Shown piece after piece: positions 9,205 to 17,757 of a DNA stretch of 64,000 nt (position 1 is its first letter; each line of letters starts with the position of its first letter). Made by a program: the position numbers and the translations under genes. The notes under the pieces were generated by a model. That model did not search any database. It had not been told where the DNA came from and was given only the letters and a program-made list of their open reading frames with translations. Source of the DNA: Salinibacter altiplanensis (lineage in GTDB: Bacteria > Bacteroidota > Rhodothermia > Rhodothermales > Salinibacteraceae); contig NZ_NCQY01000002.1 in the NCBI RefSeq assembly GCF_002894645.1, positions 1 to 64,000 on the forward strand, read 5' to 3'.

Positions 9205-11490
9205 CTACGCAAGGGCCGATTCCCGACCCGAATCGCGAACGAACATGCAGGTTGAGTCCGTCTGACCGACGAGGCGGTGGACCGTATCGAAGTCTGGCTC
9301 GGGCTGGAGGCCGAAGATGTTGAGGTCGGCCCGCGGGGCGCTCTCGATGTACGTGTCGAACGGCTCGGTGCCGGTGACGGCCGTGCTGTCCGGAAACCGG
9401 CCGAGGTCGATCAGCTTCTCCAGGAAATCCTGGGCTTTGTCCTGTTGGTCGGGGGCCGGAACGGTTGTCACGAGTCGCATCTGTGCGTCCCAGTTTTGCG
9501 ACAGCTTGTAGCCGGTGAGCAGGGCGAGGTCGAGGTTGCCGATCTCCATTGAGATGCGCCAGTCGGGGCTGCGGTCGCGGATCCAGACGTTGATCGTCTG
9601 GCGCTGCCCGAGCGACGCCCGGGGGTGCGGGGCATACAGGAGCGTGCCCATCTGCTCCCGATCCGCCTCCGCAATGACGCGGCGGTAGTCGGCCTCGCGC
9701 TCTGGGGAGGCAGGCATCCGGAGAAACACGATGTTGGGGCGAAAGAAGGCCCCCCGGAGGGCCTGCATTCCGGCCCGTAGGCCTTCGGTGAAGCCGCCCG
9801 CGTCGATGACCGTGGACGAGGCGAAAATATTGCGCTCCCGAAAGGCGGCCGTCAGGGTATCGAGGTCCTGGTTCAGCCCCTCCGGCGTGCCGTTCGGGCT
9901 CAGGCCCACAATTTTGACGGAGCCCTGCGGGGTCGTCAGGTCCTGCAGCGTGAGGAACGAGCCGCGGAGGTCGCTGTTGCGCTCGACCGGCACCAGCAGG
10001 TTCGGCTTCCAGGCCCGCTCCTGCATGGTGGGCAGCTCCGTCACCGTCTTGGCTGCCCACTCGGCGAGCGCCACGAACAGGCCGCTGCGCACGTCCTCGA
10101 AGGGGGCGTCCAGCTGGCGGCGGGCCAGCACGACGTAGAACCCGAGCGTGACGACCAGCGCCACGAGGCTGATTGTAGGGCTAATGATAAACATGGCCAC
10201 GAGGGACCCGGCGAGGCCGAGGAACGAGACCCAGAGTGGGATGCGGAGGCGAGGGCGAAAGCTTACGAGGTCCAGGCTCTGCTCGATCAAGACCGCCGCA
10301 CAGATCATCGTGTAGGTCACCAGGAAGAACATTGTGATGAGCGGCGCGATGGCGTTCAGGTCGCGCACCAGGAGGGAGGCGAGGATGAGGCCGCCCGTTA
10401 CCATCATGGCGTGGCGCGGCTCCCCATCCGGCGCGAGGTACGAGAGCCAGTCCGCCTTCGGCACCACCTGATGGGCGCCCATGGCCTGCAGGATGCGCCC
10501 GGCCCCCACCATGGAGGCCAGGGCGGAGGAGAACGTGGCCCCCAGCAGGCCGGCCAGCACGGCGCCGGGCCAGTACGCCTTGTCCATCATGACGTAGTAG
10601 CTGTCCGTCATCTCGGCCGGCGTTGCCGAGCGGGCCAGCCAGACGGCCAGGAGGACGTAAATCACAAACGAGACGCCGATGGCCGCGAGGGTGCCGAGGG
10701 GAATGCTCCGCTTCGGGTCCTCGAGGTCGCCGCTCATGTTGGCCCCGGCCATGATGCCGGTCGTGGCGGGAAAGAAGACGGCGAACACCACCCAGAACGA
10801 GGGGCCCTCCGCGGGGCTTTGGGAACTGCCCATGAAGTCGCCCCACAGCTGAATCTCCCCAAGGCCGTACTGCATCGACCCGGTGGCGGCCGCCGCGGCG
10901 ATGGAGACCAGCGACGCGCCGATGACGGCCATGATGAGGTACTGCACGCGGATGGCAAAGTCTGCACTCACGTACGCGATGCCGTACAACACCGCGAAGG
11001 TGGCAAAGTCCACCAGCAGGGCGTGGTGGCCGGGAAACAGGTACAGCCATCCCTCCCGGAACCCGAAAATGTACATCGTGACGGCCAGGGCCTGCGAGAG
11101 ATAGCGCGGGATGCCGACGCTGCCGCCCACCTCCAGCCCCAGCGACTGGGCAATCACGGCGTACGCCCCGCCCGCCCCGATTCGGATGTTGGTGGTGATC
11201 GACGACATCGCCAGGGCCGTGCACAACGTAATCGCAAATCCCACTGTGATGATGAGCAGCCCGCCCAGCAGGCCCGCATTCCCGATGATCCAGCCCTCTC
11301 GGAGATACATGATCACCCCAAGAATTGTAAGCACAGTGGGGGTGAAGACCCCGCCAAAGGTGCCGAATTGTTTGCGCCCCGAAATGGGAGCGTCCCCCGG
11401 GTGCATGCGTTCGTCGATCTCGGCCCCTGAGGGAGGCCCCGAGTCGGACGAATCAGATGACGAATTCCCGGAACGCAACGAATCGAGCAT
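9205..11490 (-). CDS. Cation-chloride cotransporter family protein (SLC12-type)
   Basis: A 761-residue membrane protein of the APC superfamily. A hydrophilic N-terminus (1-45) is followed by about 12 hydrophobic segments up to about residue 470, then a soluble C-terminal domain of about 290 residues that begins like a UspA fold (NLLVPVERNS). Two stretches match the eukaryotic Na-K-Cl/K-Cl cotransporter family: FGTFGGVFTPTVLTILGV in the first helix, and GIMAGANMSGDLEDPKRSIP near helix 6. It probably moves chloride with potassium and/or sodium across the inner membrane; ion selectivity is not readable here. In a salt-in halophile that accumulates KCl such a carrier would be physiologically central. 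The ATG at 11490 is preceded by no ribosome site. It is divergent from the PtsN-like gene and upstream of the decarboxylase. Confidence 0.88.
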   Translation of the reverse strand: MLDSLRSGNSSSDSSDSGPPSGAEIDERMHPGDAPISGRKQFGTFGGVFTPTVLTILGVIMYLREGWIIGNAGLLGGLLIITVGFAITLCTALAMSSITTNIRIGAGGAYAVIAQSLGLEVGGSVGIPRYLSQALAVTMYIFGFREGWLYLFPGHHALLVDFATFAVLYGIAYVSADFAIRVQYLIMAVIGASLVSIAAAAATGSMQYGLGEIQLWGDFMGSSQSPAEGPSFWVVFAVFFPATTGIMAGANMSGDLEDPKRSIPLGTLAAIGVSFVIYVLLAVWLARSATPAEMTDSYYVMMDKAYWPGAVLAGLLGATFSSALASMVGAGRILQAMGAHQVVPKADWLSYLAPDGEPRHAMMVTGGLILASLLVRDLNAIAPLITMFFLVTYTMICAAVLIEQSLDLVSFRPRLRIPLWVSFLGLAGSLVAMFIISPTISLVALVVTLGFYVVLARRQLDAPFEDVRSGLFVALAEWAAKTVTELPTMQERAWKPNLLVPVERNSDLRGSFLTLQDLTTPQGSVKIVGLSPNGTPEGLNQDLDTLTAAFRERNIFASSTVIDAGGFTEGLRAGMQALRGAFFRPNIVFLRMPASPEREADYRRVIAEADREQMGTLLYAPHPRASLGQRQTINVWIRDRSPDWRISMEIGNLDLALLTGYKLSQNWDAQMRLVTTVPAPDQQDKAQDFLEKLIDLGRFPDSTAVTGTEPFDTYIESAPRADLNIFGLQPEPDFDTVHRLVGQTDSTCMFVRDSGRESALA

Positions 11491-11762
11491 GGCAGTGGAA
11501 AGTTGAAGAGGTGTCTTCTGGAAGGTAAGGACCGTGAGCGACGATGTGCGAATGGGGGCGCGATCCGCCGAGCGCCCTCCGGCCCAGTCCGACGAGATCG
11601 TGAAATCTTCTTTGCTGACGGGGACAGTGCCCGTTTGCTGAGCGGAACCCCGGGGCGCATTCGGGCGAATACATGAAATCGGCAGTGTCCTGTCCTATCC
11701 TATGACGGGCCGGTTGCGTAGTCGGCCCATGTCTTGTCTGCCTCACCGATCCGGCTGTGCGC

Positions 11763-12248
11763 ATGCCGACGACCCAAACCACCAAGATCAACCAGTTGCT
11801 GGATCCGACGCGCGTCCGTATTGGGCTGGACGAGTCCTCGAAGACAGCGGTGATCGATGCGCTCGTCGATGTGCTTGCCGGCCACGAGGCCATCAGCAGC
11901 CTCGACGACGTTCGGACGGCGGTCTTTGCGCGCGAGGAGAAAATGTCAACCGGCGTGGGGAAAGGGCTTGGCCTCCCGCACGCCAAGGCCGCAGCGGCCT
12001 CCGACACGGTTGCGGCCTTCGCCACGACCGAAGAGCCGGTCGACTTCGGGGCGGTCGACGACGTGCCGGTGCGAATCCTCCTGCTGCTCGTGGGGCCGGA
12101 GGAGCACAAGTCACAGCACGTCAAAATCCTGGGGCGCATCTCGCGGCTCGTGAGTCGGGCGTCGCTGCGGGACCGTCTCCTGGGCGCTAAGACGCCAGAG
12201 ACGGCCATCGAAGCCCTTCGCGACGGGGAGGACGCACTTCGCAGCTAA
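11763..12248 (+). CDS. ptsN: PTS EIIA-type (PtsN-like) phosphocarrier protein
   Basis: A 161-residue protein of the fructose/nitrogen EIIA family (PTS_EIIA_2). The phospho-accepting His73 sits in the signature GVGKGLGLPHAKA, followed by VDFGAVDDVPVRILLLLVGP, typical of this fold. I use the ATG at 11763; an in-frame GTG six bases earlier (11757) is possible. No EIIB/EIIC sugar permease is near, so a regulatory role (like EIIA-Ntr controlling ion transport or metabolism) is more likely than sugar uptake. In proteobacteria PtsN regulates potassium transporters; here the gene is divergent from a cation-chloride cotransporter, which makes a similar link attractive but unproven. Confidence 0.88.
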   Translation: MPTTQTTKINQLLDPTRVRIGLDESSKTAVIDALVDVLAGHEAISSLDDVRTAVFAREEKMSTGVGKGLGLPHAKAAAASDTVAAFATTEEPVDFGAVDDVPVRILLLLVGPEEHKSQHVKILGRISRLVSRASLRDRLLGAKTPETAIEALRDGEDALRS

Positions 12249-12305
12249 CCCCGGCGGGGACGACGGAGAGGGCCTCATTTCTTTGATCTTCCTGAGCAAT
12301 CGGTT

Positions 12306-13619
12306 TTGCCTGTGAGCACTTCCTTCCAGAACATCAAGGGTACCTTCGACATCCTCCCGGACCCCCACACCGACGACGGGGGCACGCGGACCGCCGCCAG
12401 CGCCGAGTGGCGCCATGTGGAGGCCACGGTCCGGGATGTGATGCGCCGCCACAACTTTGAGGAGATCCGCACGCCTGTGCTGGAGCCGACGGAGCTCGTG
12501 GCACGTGGGGTGGGGGCGTCGACCGACATCGTACAGAAGGAGATGTTTGCCTTCGAGCGAAGCGATACGCAGTACGTCCTCCGGCCCGAGATCACGGCGC
12601 CGGTCGTGCGCTCGTTCCTCCAGCACCATCTTGACCAGCGCGGTGGGGTGCAGAAGCTGTTCTACATCGGGCCGTGCTTCCGCGCCGAGCAGCCGCAGAA
12701 GGGGCGCTACCGGCAGTTCCACCAGTTTGGCATCGAAGTTTTGGGGGCGGACCAGCCGCGGGCCGATGCGGAAACCATTGCCGTGCTCATGGCGGTGTGC
12801 GACGCGCTCGGCCTCTCCGACCTTCGCCTGCGACTGAATACGCTCGGGACGCCGGAGTGTCGCGAGGAATACGTAGGGGCGCTCCAGGATTTCCTCGAGC
12901 CCTACGCCGACGAGTTGTCGGAGACGAGCCGACGCCGCCTGGAGCGCAATCCCCTCCGCATCCTCGACACGAAGAAGGCGCACGAGCAAGAAATCCTGCG
13001 GGACGCCCCCACGCTCATCGATTTTGTCAACGAGAAGAGCCGGACGCACTACGACACGGTGAAGGGGCTGCTCGACGACCTGGGCGTTGAATACGTGGAG
13101 GATCCGCACCTCGTGCGGGGGCTGGACTACTACACCGAAACCACCTTTGAGCTCGAACACCCGGGCCTCGGGGCGCAGAGCGCGCTCGCCGGGGGCGGGC
13201 GCTACGACCGACTGGCCGAGGTGCTGGGCAGCGACGCGCCGGTGCCGGCCGTCGGCTTTGCGGCGGGGATGGAGCGCCTCTTCCTCGCGCTCGACGCCGC
13301 GGACGTCGAGCTGGCCGACACGCCCACGCCGGATGTGTTCATCGCGGCGCTGGGGGAGGAGGCGGAGCGGTGGGGCTTCCGCACGGCGCAGGCGCTCCGC
13401 GCCGAGGGTCTGCACGTGGCGCACGACCTGATGGGCCGCTCGCTGAAGGCGCAGATGAAGGAGGCGAACCGACAGAACGCCCCGTACACGATGATCATTG
13501 GGGGCAACGAACTGGAGGCCGAGGCCGCGACCGTCAAGGAGATGGAGAGTGGGGCGCAAGAAGAGGTCCCCTTCGACGGCCTGATCGAGTATCTCACCCG
13601 CACCGCCGAGACCGCCTAG
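12306..13619 (+). CDS. hisS: Histidyl-tRNA synthetase
   Basis: A 437-residue class II aminoacyl-tRNA synthetase that charges tRNA-His in the cytoplasm. Class II motif 2 is seen in FYIGPCFRAEQPQKGRYRQF. The histidine-specific signatures LVRGLDYYTETTFE and AGGGRYD are present, and motif 3 is in VGFAAGMERLF. The C-terminal anticodon-binding domain (about 335-430) includes the NELEAEAATVKEM stretch. Length is normal. The longest start is a TTG at 12306, six bases before a GTG at 12312; both give an N-terminus leading into SFQNIKGTFDI, and the GTG may be the true start. It stands alone between the PtsN-like gene and a lipoprotein gene. Confidence 0.96.
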   Translation: MPVSTSFQNIKGTFDILPDPHTDDGGTRTAASAEWRHVEATVRDVMRRHNFEEIRTPVLEPTELVARGVGASTDIVQKEMFAFERSDTQYVLRPEITAPVVRSFLQHHLDQRGGVQKLFYIGPCFRAEQPQKGRYRQFHQFGIEVLGADQPRADAETIAVLMAVCDALGLSDLRLRLNTLGTPECREEYVGALQDFLEPYADELSETSRRRLERNPLRILDTKKAHEQEILRDAPTLIDFVNEKSRTHYDTVKGLLDDLGVEYVEDPHLVRGLDYYTETTFELEHPGLGAQSALAGGGRYDRLAEVLGSDAPVPAVGFAAGMERLFLALDAADVELADTPTPDVFIAALGEEAERWGFRTAQALRAEGLHVAHDLMGRSLKAQMKEANRQNAPYTMIIGGNELEAEAATVKEMESGAQEEVPFDGLIEYLTRTAETA

Positions 13620-13675
13620 CAGGGCCCTGGGCGTGAGGGGGATGTGCGAAGCATTGTCAATTGCCTGTCGTCTCC

Positions 13676-14911
13676 ATGCCGAAAAAACTCTGGGTGCTTC
13701 TTCTCGTGGTCACGGGACTGGTGGTGGGGTGTCGCCCCCGTGAGCAGGCCAGGACCGGGCAGGCGACCCCCGTGCGGGCGATGACCTACAACATCGAGGA
13801 CGTGCGCACCGCCGACCTGCGCCGGTCCGATCATCCCCGGCTCCGGCGGGCGGCGGCGCGCATCCAGCACCTCGCGCCCGACGTCCTTCTCGTCAACGAG
13901 ATGACGTACGACCAGCCGGGGGCCCCGGGCTACCGTGCGGGCGATCCGGACGGCCACAACGCGCAGCGCTTCGCGCACCACTACCTGTCCCCCCCGCAGG
14001 CGGACTCGCTGGAGGGGATCTCGTACCAGCCCGTCATGCTGCCGGTCAACACCGGACTCCACAGTGGGCTTGACCTCAACAACGACGGGCGGGTTGTCTC
14101 GGCCGTGCCGGAGGTTCCCGGTCCGCCCGACGATGGCAGCGTGCCCCCACAGAGCGACGCCGGGCGTGCCTACGGCAACGACGCGTGGGGCTTTGGCGTC
14201 TTTCCGGGACAGTACGGCATGGCCCTCTTCGTCCGCGACGACTGGACGGTGCTCCGCGACTCGATTCGCACGTTCCGGCGCCTGCCGTGGCACGAAAAGC
14301 CGAATGCCTCGGTGCCCCTCGACACCACGTCGTTCGAGCCCTGGTACAGTCCCGACGCCTGGGCCGACGTGCGCCTCTCGTCCAAGAGTCACTGGGATGT
14401 GCCGGTGCAGCTGCCCAACGGGAAGGTCCTCCATCTCCTGGCCAGCCACCCCACCCCGCCCGGCTTCGACGGGGCGGCCCGCCGCAACAACCACCGGAAC
14501 CACGATGAGGTGCAGTTCTGGAGCGACTACCTGAATCAGGCCTCCTACGTGGAGGACGACTCGGGTCGGGCGGGAGGGCTCCACGACGATGCCCGGTTCC
14601 TCGTTATGGGCGACCTGAATGCCGACCCGGACGATGCCTCTGTCTTTCGGGACGCCATCCGGCGCCTTGTCGCCCACGAGCGCGTCGACGGAGGCACGGT
14701 TCCCAAGGCCACGCCCGCCCGGCAGGCCGACCATCCGGACCTCGATCCCGACGACACCGCCCGCTGGGCGGCGCGCATTGACTACGTCCTGCCCTCGTCC
14801 AATCTGTCGGTGCGGGACGCTGGGGTGTGGCGGCCCCGTCCGGCCGCCATCCCCGACGTGCCCGTGAGCGACCACTTTCCCGTCTGGGTGGATGTGCGCG
14901 TCGGCCCGTAG
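13676..14911 (+). CDS. Secreted endonuclease/exonuclease/phosphatase-family lipoprotein
   Basis: A 411-residue protein with a lipoprotein signal peptide (MPKKLWVLLLVVTGLVVGC, lipobox Cys19), so it should be anchored in the envelope or on the surface. The mature part is an EEP-fold metal-dependent phosphoesterase. It has MTYNIED at the start of the fold, the metal-binding Glu in LLVNEMTYD, a catalytic segment VMGDLNADPDD, and the closing DHFPVWVDV. Substrate could be DNA, sphingolipid-like lipids or other phosphodiesters; the sequence does not decide. The longer frame from a TTG at 13661 would add residues before the signal peptide, so ATG 13676 is chosen. The next gene (yjbQ-like) starts 43 bases after the stop and may be co-transcribed. 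Confidence 0.87.
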   Translation: MPKKLWVLLLVVTGLVVGCRPREQARTGQATPVRAMTYNIEDVRTADLRRSDHPRLRRAAARIQHLAPDVLLVNEMTYDQPGAPGYRAGDPDGHNAQRFAHHYLSPPQADSLEGISYQPVMLPVNTGLHSGLDLNNDGRVVSAVPEVPGPPDDGSVPPQSDAGRAYGNDAWGFGVFPGQYGMALFVRDDWTVLRDSIRTFRRLPWHEKPNASVPLDTTSFEPWYSPDAWADVRLSSKSHWDVPVQLPNGKVLHLLASHPTPPGFDGAARRNNHRNHDEVQFWSDYLNQASYVEDDSGRAGGLHDDARFLVMGDLNADPDDASVFRDAIRRLVAHERVDGGTVPKATPARQADHPDLDPDDTARWAARIDYVLPSSNLSVRDAGVWRPRPAAIPDVPVSDHFPVWVDVRVGP

Positions 14912-14954
14912 GCTCCCCCCCGCCGCTACGCCCCCTTCCAATCCCTCTTTCGAC

Positions 14955-15383
14955 ATGGAGTGGAGACAGACCACCGTTCGCCTGGCCCCGAAGCCCCGCG
15001 GGTTTCACCTTGTCACCGACCAGATTCTGGAGCCGGGGCCCCGGCTCGATGACCTCCGGGTGGGCCTCCTGCATGTCTTCCTCCAGCACACCTCCGCCTC
15101 GCTCACGATCAACGAGAACGCTGCCCCGGCGGTACGCGGAGACATGGAGCGCCACTTTGACGAGATGGTGCCCGAGGACCAGCCCTACTACGAGCACACG
15201 GTGGAGGGGCCCGACGACATGCCCGCCCACATCAAGGCGTCTATGCTCGACACGAGCCTCTCAATTCCTATTCAAAATGGGCAGCCGGCCTTCGGCACGT
15301 GGCAGGGCATCTACCTGAACGAGCACCGCAACCATGGCGGCGCCCGCTCGGTGGTGGTGACAATTCGCGGCGAGACGGTGTAG
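14955..15383 (+). CDS. YjbQ / UPF0047 family protein
   Basis: A 142-residue protein of the YjbQ family, which is widespread and small. Family hallmarks are visible: the HTSASLTINENA segment carrying the conserved His, the DDMPAHIKAS stretch with the second conserved His, and the G-x-WQGIYLNEHR segment near the C-terminus. E. coli YjbQ has secondary thiamine-phosphate synthase activity in vitro, but the true role of the family is unsettled. The ATG at 14955 is chosen over upstream in-frame starts because family similarity begins there (MEWRQTTVRL). It sits between the EEP lipoprotein and the epimerase, all on the plus strand with short gaps. Confidence 0.9.
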   Translation: MEWRQTTVRLAPKPRGFHLVTDQILEPGPRLDDLRVGLLHVFLQHTSASLTINENAAPAVRGDMERHFDEMVPEDQPYYEHTVEGPDDMPAHIKASMLDTSLSIPIQNGQPAFGTWQGIYLNEHRNHGGARSVVVTIRGETV

Positions 15384-15435
15384 GTCTGTGTCTGGAGACC
15401 GTGAGACGCACTCTCCCAGAAAATCTCATTGCTCC

Positions 15436-16377
15436 ATGCGAGTTCTCGTCACGGGTGCGGCAGGCTTCATCGGCTCTCATCTGGCCGAGGCACTGGCCAA
15501 CGCGGGACACGACGTGACGGGCCTCGACGCGCTCACTGGATACTACGACCGCTCGCTGAAACGAAACAACGTTGACCGGCTGGCGGCCCGGGGCATCGAG
15601 ACGGCACGACTCGACCTCGCGGCGGACCCGCTTGGCCCTGTCCTGGACGGCATTGAGGGGGTGTACCACTTGGCTGCCCAGCCCGGCCTTTCCCCTGAGA
15701 CCGACCGCCGGGCCTTCGTCCGAAACAATGTCCGTGCGACCGAGCGACTGCTGGACGCCCTTGCGGGACATCCCCAGCTTCGGGCGTTTCTCTTTGCCTC
15801 GTCCTCGTCCGTGTACGGGCGGGAGGCGACTGCCCCCGAAGACGCAGCGCTCGCCCCTGTGTCCGTCTACGGCCGCACGAAGCGCCGGGCGGAGGCGATC
15901 GTGCGGGCTCGCGCCGAGCCGGAGCGATGGGACAGCTGTGTGCTCCGGCTTTTTTCCGTGTACGGCCCCCGCGAGCGGCCCGACAAGCTGATTCCGAAGG
16001 CCCTCCGTTGTGCTCGGAGAGGGCAGGCTTTTCCCCTGTTCGAAGGAAGCGAGCACCATCGGCGGAGCTTCACGTACGTCGGGGATGTTGTGGAGGGCCT
16101 GGTCACTGCACTCGACCGCTTTCCGCGGTGTGCGGGGGAGGTTGTCAACCTTGGTGCCCCGTCCTCCACCTCCACACTCCGCGTGCTGGAGAGGGTGGCC
16201 GAGGTGGTGGGCCGGCCGCTCTGCATCGAGCGCAGGCCGGCCCGGCCGGGCGACCAGCAGTGCACCCGCGCCTGCATCGAAAAGGCCCGACGGCTTCTTG
16301 GGTTTGCCCCGACCACGTCGCTCCGGGACGGCATTGTGAGGGAGGCGGACTGGGTGGGGCGGACGCGGATCGGATGA
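15436..16377 (+). CDS. NAD-dependent sugar-nucleotide epimerase/dehydratase
   Basis: A 313-residue extended SDR. The Rossmann NAD motif GAAGFIGSH is at residues 8-16, a catalytic SVYGRTKRRAE (Tyr-x3-Lys) lies in the middle, and an ASSSSVYG segment supplies the catalytic Ser. The LTGYYDRSLKRNN region is typical of UDP-glucuronate or UDP-glucose 4-epimerase-like enzymes. It should interconvert or dehydrate nucleotide sugars for cell-surface polysaccharide. The exact substrate is not readable. The start is set at ATG 15436, where the beta-strand of the Rossmann fold begins; the upstream GTG at 15388 would add an unlikely leader. It is convergent with the FAD oxidoreductase gene, with 18 bases between the stops. 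Confidence 0.88.
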   Translation: MRVLVTGAAGFIGSHLAEALANAGHDVTGLDALTGYYDRSLKRNNVDRLAARGIETARLDLAADPLGPVLDGIEGVYHLAAQPGLSPETDRRAFVRNNVRATERLLDALAGHPQLRAFLFASSSSVYGREATAPEDAALAPVSVYGRTKRRAEAIVRARAEPERWDSCVLRLFSVYGPRERPDKLIPKALRCARRGQAFPLFEGSEHHRRSFTYVGDVVEGLVTALDRFPRCAGEVVNLGAPSSTSTLRVLERVAEVVGRPLCIERRPARPGDQQCTRACIEKARRLLGFAPTTSLRDGIVREADWVGRTRIG

Positions 16378-16395
16378 GCAGTGCCGTGGGCTGTG

Positions 16396-17757
16396 CTACG
16401 CCGCCGGGGCCGCGTCTGTAGTCAGCGACTGAGCAAGAGACTTGGCGCGGGAATAGAGGTTGTGGGTGTGCGTGTAGACAAAGTCCGCGCTCCGGCCCAG
16501 CCGGTGGAGGTTGTCGAAGCGATCCAGGTACTGCTTGAGGCACTCCGCTTTTTCCTCGGCTCCAACCTCTAGGATCGGATACGCGAACGGCACTTCGTGG
16601 TGGGCGGACGTCACCACCTCGTCGCCGTGGAGGAGGCCGTGGTCGGTCAAGAGGGAGACCGCATCGGCCCGTAGGGCGTCGTCCGGCCGTGTCCAGGCGG
16701 CGGTGTCCGGATGGCACGGGCGTTCGAGGACGACGACCGTCTGCCCGTCGGGGGCCATGTCCGGGCTGCGGTTCTTTGGTTCGTACAGGCGCGTGAAGGG
16801 AACAGAGCGGTCAGGGAAGTACAGCGAGGCGTTTGGCGTGAGGCGGGGCCGGTCCAGGCCCAGCACCACCAGGCGAAGGTGCCGGAAGCGCATGGATTCG
16901 GCGATCGCCTGGATGTCGTCGGGCGGTGGGGGATCCAGAAGGCGAAGCACGAGAGTGAGGGGCAGTGTGCTTACCACCGTCTCCACGCCCACGGGGGCTT
17001 TGTCGTTGATCGTGACGCGCTGGATCTGGGCGCCGTCGTGAGCCAAGCGTGTGACGCGGGCGCCGGTGTGGATGTGCTCACGGCCGAGGGCGTCGGCGGT
17101 GGCCTCGGCGATCTGGCCGTAGCCGTGTTTCGGATAGTAAAACGACCCGTCAAGGTGGCGCGCCTTCTCCTTCGCGCCGCCAAGGGCCTCTAGGAAAAAG
17201 GTTTTGAGGTCGAGCCCCTCCAGGCGGTCGCCGGCCACACGGGGAGAAAGCGTGTCGGCGTTGGCGCCCCACAACTTCTCAGTGTAATTCAAGAGAAAGA
17301 GGTTGGCGAGCGTGGGCCCGTAGCTCTGAAGGGCCATTTCCTCGAAGTGCTCAGCGTTCTCCGAGACCCGGGGGATGGACAGCTGCTCCCATGCAATCTG
17401 CGCGAGGAGGGAGAGGGGGAGCTTCCGCAGCAGGTCGTAGGGAGCCAGCGGAAAGTCGATGCGGCGTCCCCGCCAGCTGATCTGGCTGGGGGCGTCGATG
17501 CGGCGCAGGTCGTCGCCCAGGAGCGCCTTCACGTCGGCGGTGACCGCGTCGTTCTTGTCGTGGAAGCGGTGCGCGCCGGTGTCGTAGCGAAACGGGCCCA
17601 GCTCCAGTGTGCGGGCATTGCCGCCGATGGCGTCCGCGGCTTCGAAGAGGCGCACGTCGAGTCCGTGCCGATGGGCGTAGAAGCCGGTTGCGAGCCCCGC
17701 TGGTCCGCCGCCCAGCACGGTCAGCGGCGCTTCGTGTGTGTCAGTGGTCATAGACAT
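16396..17757 (-). CDS. FAD-dependent NAD(P)-binding oxidoreductase (amine-oxidase/UDP-galactopyranose mutase-like)
   Basis: A 453-residue flavoprotein. The dinucleotide-binding motif GGGPAGLATG is near the N-terminus, followed by FEAADAIGG. The DTGAHRFHDKN segment is typical of the protoporphyrinogen-oxidase-like group that includes sugar-pyranose mutase relatives and desaturase-like proteins linked to polysaccharide loci. The LNYTEKLWG stretch supports that subgroup. The substrate is unknown; a role in envelope glycan or lipid synthesis fits its neighbours. Its start overlaps the end of the upstream glycosyltransferase gene by 17 bases, so the two genes are almost certainly translated from one message. 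The ATG at 17757 is one codon pair before a second Met. Confidence 0.8.
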   Translation of the reverse strand: MSMTTDTHEAPLTVLGGGPAGLATGFYAHRHGLDVRLFEAADAIGGNARTLELGPFRYDTGAHRFHDKNDAVTADVKALLGDDLRRIDAPSQISWRGRRIDFPLAPYDLLRKLPLSLLAQIAWEQLSIPRVSENAEHFEEMALQSYGPTLANLFLLNYTEKLWGANADTLSPRVAGDRLEGLDLKTFFLEALGGAKEKARHLDGSFYYPKHGYGQIAEATADALGREHIHTGARVTRLAHDGAQIQRVTINDKAPVGVETVVSTLPLTLVLRLLDPPPPDDIQAIAESMRFRHLRLVVLGLDRPRLTPNASLYFPDRSVPFTRLYEPKNRSPDMAPDGQTVVVLERPCHPDTAAWTRPDDALRADAVSLLTDHGLLHGDEVVTSAHHEVPFAYPILEVGAEEKAECLKQYLDRFDNLHRLGRSADFVYTHTHNLYSRAKSLAQSLTTDAAPAA

